The position numbers were made by a program, and so were the translations under genes. Source: DASPKO01 sp035628055 (GTDB lineage Bacteria > Planctomycetota > Phycisphaerae > Phycisphaerales > UBA1924). Taken from it: 6,517 nucleotides of DNA. The DNA lies in assembly GCA_035628055.1 (NCBI GenBank), contig DASPKO010000170.1, forward strand, positions 1-6,517. The letters run 5' to 3'. Below are positions 1-6,011 of this stretch, in pieces. The notes beneath the pieces are model-generated. The model searched no databases, was not told the DNA's origin, and saw nothing but the letters and a program-made list of their open reading frames with translations. Every line of letters begins with the position of its first letter. The first letter of the stretch is position 1.

Positions 1-1252
1 GCCCCGCCTCCCCCATGCGGGCACGCAGCCCCGGGTCCCGGGCCAGGCGGGCGATCGCGTCGGACAGCCCGCGGACGAACCCCTCCGGCGAGTCCGGGTC
101 GACCAGGATCCCGCACGCCGGCGTGACGTAGTTGCGCGGCCCGGCCCAGTTGGTGACGATCACAGGCAGGCCCATCGCCATCGCTTCGAGGATCGCGGTC
201 CCGCCGCACTCCCGGAGCGAGGGGAGCACGAACACGTCGCAGGCTCCGATGAGCTCGGCCGCCTCGGGACGGGAGAGCCACCCGCGGAAGCGCACGCGCT
301 CCTCCACGCCCGCGGCCCGGGCCACGCCTTCCAGCTCGCTCCGCAAGGGCCCGTCACCGACCAGTTCGAGGATCACGGGAGTCTCCTTGGGAACGCGCGC
401 CACCGCCCGCACCAGGTACGAGATCCCCTTCACATCGACAAACCGGCCCGCAAAGACGTAGCGCACCGCGGCGCCGGGTCCGGGCGCGGGCCGCGCCCGC
501 GGCTTCCAGATGGCCAGGTCCACCCCGCTCTCGACCACCTGGTAGACGCGGCCCCGGCACCCGCGCGGGAGCGCCGCGGCGGTGCGCCGGTCGGCGACCA
601 GCAGGGCCTGGGCCCGGCGCTTCCCGGGCACGAGGCGGTGCGCCAGGTCGCTGGCGCGCCGGCTGACGTCGATCGCCACGCGGCTGACCGCGGAGTCCAG
701 GCGCCGGAACGCGGGCGGAAACTCCAGGCCCCCGCACATCGGCCCGATCACCACCGCCGCCCCCATGCGGTGCATCACGCTCAGCCCCCGCGGCGTGATG
801 GGCATCGGCTCGAAGACGGCCTGGACCCCGTGCGCCCCGACCAGGGCGCGGGCCCGGCGCCGGACGCGGCGCATCACCATGAGATGGAGCAGTTGGAAGT
901 AGGCGAGGTCGCGCACGCGGTTGGGGAGCAGCCGCTCCCCGGCCTTCCAGAGCAGGACCAGGGGGCGCGTGTCCTCGACGAATCCGACGCGCGCGAACTC
1001 CGAGGCGGGGAGCGTCTGGCGCAGCTCGTCGCGCACCCGGGCGTGCGTGACCATCCGTACGTCGTGCCCGCGCCGGCGCAGGATCCGGAAGTAATAGAGC
1101 GGGAGACTCGCCTCGCCTCCCATGCGCATCGAGGCGTTCTGGCAGACGATCAGCAGGCGCAGCGCCGGGCGGTCGGCACGCGCGGGCGGCGAGACGTCCG
1201 AAAGATGATCCGCGGCGGCTGTCACGCGGTGATCGTTGGCGGCAGGGGCCAT
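1..1252 (-). CDS. GT4-family (GT-B fold) glycosyltransferase, 3' end cut by window edge
   Basis: Probable retaining glycosyltransferase that moves a sugar from an NDP-sugar onto a glycan or lipid acceptor in the cytoplasm, most likely for exopolysaccharide or another surface glycan. I translated it by hand: 417 codons are open from the ATG at 1252 to the window edge. The N-terminal Rossmann domain starts near residue 31 (LRLLIVCQNAS) with a G45-G46-E47 turn. An ESGVDL linker motif lies at about 240-246. The C-terminal domain carries R270 and K275 in FAGRFVDVKG (the usual diphosphate-binding pair), VGDGP at 298-302 and an EX7E pair, E348 and E356, in RECGGTAILEAMAMG. These match Glycos_transf_1 (GT4). 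With family lengths of about 400-450, only a short C-terminal tail should be missing. There is no Shine-Dalgarno sequence before the start, so the first ~30 residues are uncertain. It lies 47 bp downstream of the beta-helix gene with no visible terminator between them, so co-transcription is plausible. Sugar and acceptor cannot be read from the sequence. Confidence 0.93.
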   Translation of the reverse strand, partial: MAPAANDHRVTAAADHLSDVSPPARADRPALRLLIVCQNASMRMGGEASLPLYYFRILRRRGHDVRMVTHARVRDELRQTLPASEFARVGFVEDTRPLVLLWKAGERLLPNRVRDLAYFQLLHLMVMRRVRRRARALVGAHGVQAVFEPMPITPRGLSVMHRMGAAVVIGPMCGGLEFPPAFRRLDSAVSRVAIDVSRRASDLAHRLVPGKRRAQALLVADRRTAAALPRGCRGRVYQVVESGVDLAIWKPRARPAPGPGAAVRYVFAGRFVDVKGISYLVRAVARVPKETPVILELVGDGPLRSELEGVARAAGVEERVRFRGWLSRPEAAELIGACDVFVLPSLRECGGTAILEAMAMGLPVIVTNWAGPRNYVTPACGILVDPDSPEGFVRGLSDAIARLARDPGLRARMGEAG

Positions 1253-1299
1253 GGCCGCCGCGGGAGCGGCGCCGGAGCGTCCGCCCGATCGACCCCCGG

Positions 1300-4053
1300 C
1301 TACTCGTCGGGCATGCCGAAGCCCTGGCGCATGTAGGAGTTGGCCGCCCGGGCGGTGAACTGCGGCCTCCAGTACCAGCGCGACTGCTGCCGCGCCTCGG
1401 CGATCCAGTGCTCGGTATCGGGGATGCCGCCCAGCGTGTCGTTGTAGGACTGGATGGTGCGGGCGGAATCCGGGTAGGCGGCCTGCACGTGCTCGCTGGT
1501 CGGCTCGTACGTGTCGTGCCACCCGGGAAAGCCCAGGGCGGTGGGCGCCGGGTTCTGGATCAGGAAGCCGTTGGCCGCGGTGGTGAAGTACCGGTTGAAG
1601 TAATAGGTGACGTGGGCCGTCTCGGGATTGCCGGGCTGGCCGTTGGCGCCGGCGTGGAAGACCAGGGCCTTCCCGTTGGTCTGCTGGAGATCGTTGAACC
1701 CGAGCCAGATGGGGCCGGGCGGGGTCCCGCCGACGAAGATGAGCGCCTGCTCGTTGGGCCCGCTGGACCAGTCGTGGAAGACGTTCTGGTGGACCGAGAG
1801 GTCGTGCACGCCGCCGTTGGCGGCGTAGGTGCCCTGGTTGATCCACATCGCGTTGTGGTAGGTGCCGTCGCTGCCGTGACAGACCAGGTTGTTGGAGCAA
1901 TCCGAGCCGAGCCCGACGCCGTCGAAGACCAGGCCGATGCCCAGGCCCTGGCCGTTCCAGTGGTCCCGCGACTCGGTGACGACGTTGCCGGCGCAGGTGG
2001 CGTGCAGGAGCGTCTGGTACGTGGTGTACCCCATGATGATGCCCTGCCCGCCGCGGATGGAGAGATTGTTGCGGACGACACCGCCCGTGCGGACGGTGAA
2101 GTTCGAGCGGGCGTTGTAGGCGACGTTGCCGATGAGCGTGCTGGAGCCCTCGCCGCAGAACTCGCTGATGTAGACGTTATGGGAGAGCTTGGTCCCCCCG
2201 GCGGGGTTGGTGAGCGAGTCGTTGGCCTTGGCGTTGAGGAAGTAGTTCTCCTCGAGCGTCAGGCCCGTGACGTACTGGCAGTAGAAGTTGGTGTTGCCGA
2301 CGGTCTTGAGCAGCGGATCGGCCAGGACGCAGCGGCGCAGGCGCACGTTGCTGAGCTGGTTGTCCTCGAGCCCCTGCAGCATGAGGTTGTTCGCGTACTT
2401 CTCGATGAGCAAGTTCTCGAAGAGCAGGTCCTCGCCCCCGCTGATCCAGTCGATGCCCGCCGGGGGCGGGAGGGTGGCGTTGGGCGTGCCCGACCAGGTG
2501 TGGGCCACGAGGTGGAAGTCGGTGAAGGCCAGGTGGTTGTGCACGCCGTAGGCGGGGCGCAGGCCGGTGGCGTTGCCGGTGCGCACGCGCGGCCGCACGC
2601 CCGCGCCGTAGGCCTTGACGACCATGGGCTCGGTCGCCGAGCGCCCGCTCTTGTTCCAGGCGGGGAAGACCTCGTCCCAGGTGTCGCCGGCCCGGAGCAG
2701 GAGCCAGTCGGGCTTGCCGTCACGGAGCTGGGCGTATCCGGCGGCGAGGGTCCGCTTTGGGGCCTCCTCGCTGCCGGGATTGCTGTCGTGGCCCTGGCTG
2801 CTGCTGACGTAGACCTGGCGCGTGTCGGGGCTCGGCGTGAAGGTCGTCCAGTTCCCCAGCACGGTGACTCCGACCCACGGGGTGGGCGCCGAGTCGCCCG
2901 CCTGGTTGCGGGCCGCCACGCGGTAGCGGTGCGTGCCCGAGCCGGCGCCGTCCAGCACCATTGTCGCGTTGGCGGGGGCGGTCAGGACCGTGGAGTCCGA
3001 CCAGGCGCCGCTCACCCAGGTCTGGCGCTCGATGACGAACACGCCCTCGTTGGCCGAGTTGTCGAGCCACTGGAGGCGGACGTTGAGCTCGTCGAGATTG
3101 TCCACGACCCGCAGGTCCGAGGGGCCCTCGGGCAGCACCGCGGTCACGAGCGCCGTGGCCCAGCCGCTCCAGTTCGAGACACCCGTGGCGTTCACGGCGC
3201 GGACGCGGTAGAGAAAGGTCCCCGGACCGCAGTGGTCCACGTACGCCGTGATGCCGGCGCCCACGCTGGGGCTCCCGCCCGAGAAGGCCGGCTGGCGCTC
3301 GACCTCAAAGCTGGCCTCGTCGGTCGAGCGATCGGTCCAACCGACGAGTGCCCGCCCACCCCCGGAGTCGGCGGCCACGACGTTGCTCGGTGCCGCCGGG
3401 GCGCCCGGCACGGGAGCCTCCCAGCCGGTCCCGAGGTCCTGCGGGTTGCTCGGGGCCGTGGGCAGGGTGCCGCGCGGACGGGCCGTCCCGGTCGTCGATC
3501 CGCCCCCCGGGGAGATTCCCGGTGAGGGGGTCTCGCCACCCGGGGGGGGCGAGGCCGAGGCCATCAGCACGGGCGAGGGCGCCAGGGACGGCGCGATCGC
3601 CACGGGAGGCGTGCCGATGGGCGCACCGCCGGGAGTCGTGAAGGCGGGCTCGGGACCGCGCGGCTGGCGAAGCGTCTGACGGAGGGGGATGCCCGCGCGA
3701 ACGCCCGTCGCGGGAGCGGGATTGGTGGCCGGCGCGGGCGTCAGCAACGGCGAGCCCGGCTCGCCCGTGGGTCGGGTGGCGGCGGGGGCCGTCGGAACCG
3801 GCACGCGGGCCCCGGGCACCCCGAGCGAGGAGTCCGAAGGGACCTCGATCCGGGCCGGGCTCGGCGCCGGGACCGCCGGCAACGAGGCCGGGGGCTGGAG
3901 CGTTATGATCTTCCTGCCGTCGGGAAGCTGGCGCACCTGCCGGGACGGCGGCTGGGTCCTGGAATCCAAGCCTGGCGAAGCGATCTGACCCCAGCATGCG
4001 GCCGCCAGGTTGAGAATCCCCAGCCAGGCGAGCGCGCGGGTACGTTGCGACAT
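1300..4053 (-). CDS. Secreted FnIII / right-handed beta-helix protein, 917 aa
   Basis: Large exported protein of unknown substrate. In order: signal peptide at about 1-23 (SQRTR, then a hydrophobic core, then LAAACWGQ); a Pro/Ala/Gly-rich low-complexity linker at about 54-215; FnIII domain 1 at about 220-305 (LVGWTDRSTDEASFEVER ... YRVRAVNATG); FnIII domain 2 at about 309-398 (LQWLDNSANEGVFVIER ... YRVAARNQAG); a DUF1565-like lead-in at 413-460 (VYVSSSQGHDSNPGSEEAPKR); then a parallel beta-helix at about 500-830 rich in NN/NV/LI rungs; and a C-terminal tail ending GFGMPDE. Beta-helix proteins are often polysaccharide lyases or hydrolases or surface adhesins, but I see no catalytic signature I can assign. 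Unlike its neighbours it has no PEP-CTERM-type tail. C20 in AAAC resembles a weak lipobox, but the -3 residue is Ala rather than Leu. The ATG at 4053 was chosen because AAGGAG sits 6 nt upstream and the signal peptide begins there. The frame stays open upstream to 4434, but that extension is arginine-rich and non-coding in character. Confidence 0.9.
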   Translation of the reverse strand: MSQRTRALAWLGILNLAAACWGQIASPGLDSRTQPPSRQVRQLPDGRKIITLQPPASLPAVPAPSPARIEVPSDSSLGVPGARVPVPTAPAATRPTGEPGSPLLTPAPATNPAPATGVRAGIPLRQTLRQPRGPEPAFTTPGGAPIGTPPVAIAPSLAPSPVLMASASPPPGGETPSPGISPGGGSTTGTARPRGTLPTAPSNPQDLGTGWEAPVPGAPAAPSNVVAADSGGGRALVGWTDRSTDEASFEVERQPAFSGGSPSVGAGITAYVDHCGPGTFLYRVRAVNATGVSNWSGWATALVTAVLPEGPSDLRVVDNLDELNVRLQWLDNSANEGVFVIERQTWVSGAWSDSTVLTAPANATMVLDGAGSGTHRYRVAARNQAGDSAPTPWVGVTVLGNWTTFTPSPDTRQVYVSSSQGHDSNPGSEEAPKRTLAAGYAQLRDGKPDWLLLRAGDTWDEVFPAWNKSGRSATEPMVVKAYGAGVRPRVRTGNATGLRPAYGVHNHLAFTDFHLVAHTWSGTPNATLPPPAGIDWISGGEDLLFENLLIEKYANNLMLQGLEDNQLSNVRLRRCVLADPLLKTVGNTNFYCQYVTGLTLEENYFLNAKANDSLTNPAGGTKLSHNVYISEFCGEGSSTLIGNVAYNARSNFTVRTGGVVRNNLSIRGGQGIIMGYTTYQTLLHATCAGNVVTESRDHWNGQGLGIGLVFDGVGLGSDCSNNLVCHGSDGTYHNAMWINQGTYAANGGVHDLSVHQNVFHDWSSGPNEQALIFVGGTPPGPIWLGFNDLQQTNGKALVFHAGANGQPGNPETAHVTYYFNRYFTTAANGFLIQNPAPTALGFPGWHDTYEPTSEHVQAAYPDSARTIQSYNDTLGGIPDTEHWIAEARQQSRWYWRPQFTARAANSYMRQGFGMPDE

Positions 4054-4058
4054 CACGG

Positions 4059-4066
4059 ACTCCTTC
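4059..4066 (-). promoter_or_regulatory. Ribosome binding site of the beta-helix gene
   Basis: The minus strand reads GAAGGAGT, with the AAGGAG core 6 nt before the ATG at 4053. This decides the start in favour of 4053 over the much longer open frame upstream, and it places the signal peptide at the N-terminus. Confidence 0.85.
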
Positions 4067-4184
4067 GAGCACACCCTTTGGGCTCTGGAGTGAGTTCGGA
4101 ACAACCCCGAGACGAGCTCGATACGAAGCGGGCGTCCCCTTCCCTGGCGGGTCTTCCTGGCCTTCCAACCCCCACTAGCCGGCA

Positions 4185-4212
4185 TTGCCGGCCCCGGTTG
4201 TCGCCCTATAAC
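4185..4212 (+). promoter_or_regulatory. Candidate promoter for the cysteine-cluster gene
   Basis: On the plus strand, TTGCCG (4185-4190) and TATAAC (4207-4212, 5 of 6 to TATAAT) are 16 nt apart, about 155 nt upstream of the ATG at 4368. A second -35-like word, TTGACT at 4300-4305, has no matching -10 at the right distance. If real, this promoter and the minus-strand one overlap back to back. Weak pattern evidence only. Confidence 0.25.
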
Positions 4213-4216
4213 TGAA

Positions 4217-4231
4217 AGGTTCGGTAAACCT
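4217..4231. repeat. Short inverted repeat in the divergent intergenic region
   Basis: AGGTT-CGGTA-AACCT is a perfect 5-bp inverted repeat with a 5-nt centre. It overlaps the candidate -10 box of the leftward gene and lies just after the candidate -10 box of the rightward gene, a position where an operator could act on both. Five-bp repeats are common by chance, so this is only suggestive. Confidence 0.25.
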
Positions 4232-4255
4232 ACCATGGACGGTTCCAGGTGACAA
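4227..4255 (-). promoter_or_regulatory. Candidate sigma70-like promoter for the beta-helix gene
   Basis: On the minus strand, TTGTCA (4255-4250, 5 of 6 to TTGACA) is followed after 17 nt by TAGGTT (4232-4227). TAGGTT keeps the T, A and final T that matter most in a -10 box but is otherwise poor. It would give a leader of about 165 nt before the start at 4053. The patch is noticeably richer in A/T than its surroundings. The same CTTGTCA word occurs upstream of the PEP-CTERM gene at 5717. The call rests on pattern alone. Confidence 0.35.
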
Positions 4256-4367
4256 GCGCAAAAATAGGGATTTGGACCGACCACGAAGTCCCAGTTCTCT
4301 TGACTTGGCGCCGCACGGCCCAACTCGTCGTCGGGCACGGACCGGACGGCGGCGGACGCAACGACGC

Positions 4368-4946
4368 ATGGCCGACCACTCCGAGCCCGAAGGCCGGCCC
4401 CTCGCCGAGGCGTGGCACGCCGCGGTGCGCACACCGGCGGTGCTGCGTGAGCTCGAGGCCATCTACTCGGACCTTGCGGCGGACGTCGCCCGCGAGCGTC
4501 CGGTCTGCCGCGGCAGCGGGCGCTGCTGCTCCTTCGAGCGGTATGGCCACCGGCTCTATGTGACCGGGCTCGAGACCGCGTACCTGGTCGAGCGCCTGGC
4601 GGAGGTGGGGGCGACCCCCCGGCTCACCGTCGCGACTCTGGGCCGCGCGGCCGAGATGGGAACCTGCCCCTTCCAGGACGGCACGGCGTGCGGGGTGCAC
4701 CCGCTGCGACCGCTCGGCTGCCGCATCTTCTACTGCGACGAGTCGTCCGTCGCCTGGCAGCGGGAGGCGTACGAACGCCTCCTGATCAGAATCCGACACC
4801 TGCACGACCGGGCCGCGGTCCCCTACCGGTACGGAGAATGGCGGGCCATGCTCCGGGCGTTCGTGCCCGACGGGGCCGACGGCCCGGACCCGAATCCCGT
4901 CGAGTCCGCGCCCGCGATCCGCCTGCCCGTGCTCCGGGGCAGGTAG
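4368..4946 (+). CDS. YkgJ-family cysteine-cluster protein (putative Zn/Fe-binding)
   Basis: 192-residue soluble protein with no signal peptide, so cytoplasmic. Cysteines fall as C47-x5-C53-C54 and then C100-x7-C108-x9-C118-x4-C123, embedded in GRCCSF, GTCPFQDG and HPLRPLGCRIFYC. This is the layout of the YkgJ/UPF0153 family (CxxCxxCC domain, Pfam PF03692), thought to chelate zinc or an iron-sulfur cluster; its biochemical role is largely unknown. The first cluster here is spaced C-x5-CC rather than the textbook CxxCxxCC. The ATG at 4368 is preferred: a TTG at 4272 would add 32 residues dominated by Arg and Pro, and the family usually begins shortly before the first cysteine cluster. No clear ribosome site precedes either start. 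It is the only plus-strand gene in the window, divergent from the beta-helix gene and convergent with the PEP-CTERM gene, whose stop is 81 bp away; no terminator hairpin was seen between them. Confidence 0.9.
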   Translation: MADHSEPEGRPLAEAWHAAVRTPAVLRELEAIYSDLAADVARERPVCRGSGRCCSFERYGHRLYVTGLETAYLVERLAEVGATPRLTVATLGRAAEMGTCPFQDGTACGVHPLRPLGCRIFYCDESSVAWQREAYERLLIRIRHLHDRAAVPYRYGEWRAMLRAFVPDGADGPDPNPVESAPAIRLPVLRGR

Positions 4947-5027
4947 CCCCGCGCCGCAGAGATGCCGAGCGCGGGAGCGGGTCCGGTCGGTCCCGGCTTC
5001 AGACGGACGCAGCGCGTTCAGGGGGCG

Positions 5028-5717
5028 TCAGCGACGCCGGCGCCGGCTTGCCAGAACACCCGAGCCGAGGAGCACGGCCGCGGCCCCCGGGGCGGGGATG
5101 AGCTGGCCCGACACCTCGGTCGAGATGTTGGAGAAGCTCTGCGTGAAGAACCCGACGCCCGCGGGCCGGGTCATGAGCTGGACGAGCGAGCCCTCGAACA
5201 TCGAGATGGCGCCGAAGTTCAGCGAGAAGGCGCCGCCGTCGGTCCCATTGAAGAGCCCGTCGCCGGACATGCCCATGATCATGACGTTGGACAGGTCGGC
5301 GTTGAAGAAGGTCGCCCCGTTGTTGCCGCGCACGAACGTCCCGGAGATGTCGCCCATGATCATGTCGCCGTTGGCGTCCAGGATCATGAAGGCGCCGGTG
5401 CCCGTGGCGGTGTTGGGCCCGATGCCGGTCACGTTGACCGAGAGCATGAAGTCGGCCGGACCGGGGAGCGAGACGAAGCCGGGATCGAACAGGGCGGTGC
5501 CGCCCGGGGCCCCGTCGGGCAGGCGGCTGACGTTGCCGTCGGAGCGCAGGACCCCGGCCATATCGATGGCGGTCGCGCTGAAGACGGACGTGCCGGAGTT
5601 GAACGAGCCGGCCAGGTCGGTGTACCCGAAGGTGACCAGGACGTCCGCGCGGGCCGCGGAGGCGGCGCCGGCGACGGCCCCACAGACGAGCAGAGCCCGA
5701 GAGATAGGCATCGGCAT
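5028..5717 (-). CDS. PEP-CTERM-like exported protein, 229 aa (complete paralog)
   Basis: Surface or secreted protein of unknown function. The signal peptide is MPMPISRALLVCG... with probable cleavage after A-R-A at residue 24. The mature body (25-205) is Gly/Asn/Phe-rich and probably all beta, with blocks RLPDGAPGGTALFDPGFVSLP (from about 65), SGDGLFNG (151-158), LNFGA (166-170), MFEGS (173-177) and RPAGVGFF (184-191). The C-terminus has PAPG (208-211), a hydrophobic stretch (212-224) and RRRRR (225-229), the tripartite PEP-CTERM-type sorting signal in the PAP form seen in Phycisphaerae. Such tails are known substrates of exosortase/archaeosortase enzymes; none is encoded here. The start at 5717 has AAGGAG 8 nt upstream; the ATG at 5711 is also in frame but would be 14 nt away. 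It is roughly 55-60% identical by hand alignment to the protein encoded just upstream. Residues 111-150 carry a run of methionines (including MIMGM) absent from the paralog. Confidence 0.88.
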   Translation of the reverse strand: MPMPISRALLVCGAVAGAASAARADVLVTFGYTDLAGSFNSGTSVFSATAIDMAGVLRSDGNVSRLPDGAPGGTALFDPGFVSLPGPADFMLSVNVTGIGPNTATGTGAFMILDANGDMIMGDISGTFVRGNNGATFFNADLSNVMIMGMSGDGLFNGTDGGAFSLNFGAISMFEGSLVQLMTRPAGVGFFTQSFSNISTEVSGQLIPAPGAAAVLLGSGVLASRRRRR

Positions 5718-5725
5718 GGAGAGCA

Positions 5726-5731
5726 CTCCTT
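5726..5731 (-). promoter_or_regulatory. Ribosome binding site of the PEP-CTERM gene
   Basis: AAGGAG on the minus strand, within GGAAGGAGT, 8 nt before the ATG at 5717. It favours 5717 over the second in-frame ATG at 5711. Confidence 0.8.
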
Positions 5732-5835
5732 CCCGGACCGTGACGGGCCGGGCACAGAACGGGTTTTGAGTTCGGACGGGCGAGAGAACCGGCCAATAGC
5801 CCGGCCGGGTGCCCGGCTCGGGTGAGAGAGGCCTA

Positions 5836-5863
5836 ATCATGCCACCGTAGAGCCGGATGACAA
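5836..5863 (-). promoter_or_regulatory. Candidate sigma70-like promoter for the PEP-CTERM gene
   Basis: On the minus strand, TTGTCA (5863-5858, 5 of 6) and CATGAT (5841-5836, 4 of 6 to TATAAT) are separated by 16 nt. A start near 5829 would give a leader of about 110 nt. It lies downstream of the terminator of the upstream paralog, consistent with the two paralogs having separate transcripts. Confidence 0.4.
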
Positions 5864-5941
5864 GGGCTGACCGGGTGTCCGGTCTGGATTTGCTCCGCGC
5901 CACCCCGCAGAACCGGCACGCCCCCCGGTGTGGACGAGTCC

Positions 5942-5977
5942 AAAAATGACGAGACCCCGGCAGGGCCGGGGTCCCGT
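5942..5977 (-). terminator. Intrinsic terminator of the upstream PEP-CTERM paralog
   Basis: A perfect 9-bp inverted repeat, GACCCCGGC (5953-5961) and GCCGGGGTC (5965-5973), encloses a 3-nt loop. The stem extends three more pairs to 5950/5976 and 5949/5977 across one mismatch. Read on the minus strand, the hairpin is followed almost directly by TTTTT (5946-5942). It starts about 35 nt beyond the stop codon at 6012, so it ends that gene's transcript and separates it from the paralog downstream. The U-tract exists only in this orientation. Confidence 0.85.
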
Positions 5978-6011
5978 GGAAAGTCTTCAGGGGGAGGGCT
6001 GTCGTCGGGGC

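Larger units (their letters stand above)
4054..4367. other. Divergent intergenic region, 314 bp
   Basis: Separates the leftward beta-helix gene from the rightward cysteine-cluster gene. It holds the ribosome site at 4059-4066, the 10-base word TGAGTTCGGA at 4091-4100, the two promoter candidates and the small inverted repeat described separately. I found no coding region, tRNA or convincing riboswitch fold in it. Open frames crossing it are arginine- and proline-rich extensions without ribosome sites. Confidence 0.6.
5718..6011. other. Spacer between the two PEP-CTERM paralogs, 294 bp
   Basis: Contains, in the direction of transcription (right to left), the intrinsic terminator at 5942-5977, a GC-rich stretch 5864-5941 with nothing recognisable, the promoter candidate at 5836-5863, a GC-rich CCGGCC/GGCCGG inverted repeat at 5789-5808, the word TGAGTTCGGA at 5767-5776 and the ribosome site. 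I see no coding sequence in it. Confidence 0.55.

Noticed and set aside
638..1336. A 232-codon plus-strand open frame opposite the glycosyltransferase
   Set aside because: The antisense strand carries all GT4 motifs in one continuous frame; this frame has biased His/Arg/Ala composition and no recognisable domain.
1408..3525. A 705-codon plus-strand open frame opposite the beta-helix gene
   Set aside because: It lies wholly antisense to a gene with clear FnIII and beta-helix homology, is a Val/Gly/Ala/Arg-rich string without domains, and is the expected by-product of high GC at codon third positions.
4054..4434. N-terminal extension of the beta-helix protein to an ATG at 4434
   Set aside because: It would bury the signal peptide 127 residues inside the protein, overlaps the start of the divergent gene, and lacks the strong ribosome site found at 4059-4066.
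4230..4805. Minus-strand open frame opposite the cysteine-cluster gene
   Set aside because: The plus-strand frame holds the conserved YkgJ cysteines; the antisense frame has no family features.
4947..5027. Possible bidirectional terminator between the convergent genes
   Set aside because: I looked for a stem-loop with flanking T/A runs and found only imperfect GC matches without a U-tract.
5361..5388. DANGD (residues 114-118) as a dockerin or EF-hand calcium loop
   Set aside because: The paralog has DAQGD, there is no paired second loop, and the following positions do not fit the 12-residue loop pattern.
5098..5769. Plus-strand open frame opposite the complete PEP-CTERM gene
   Set aside because: The minus strand has the signal peptide, sorting tail, ribosome site and a paralog next door; the plus frame has none of these.
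5789..5808. CCGGCC-8-GGCCGG inverted repeat in the leader of the PEP-CTERM gene as a terminator or riboswitch
   Set aside because: No T-run follows in either direction and the sequence is simple GC repeat, frequent in this composition; no known riboswitch core was recognised.
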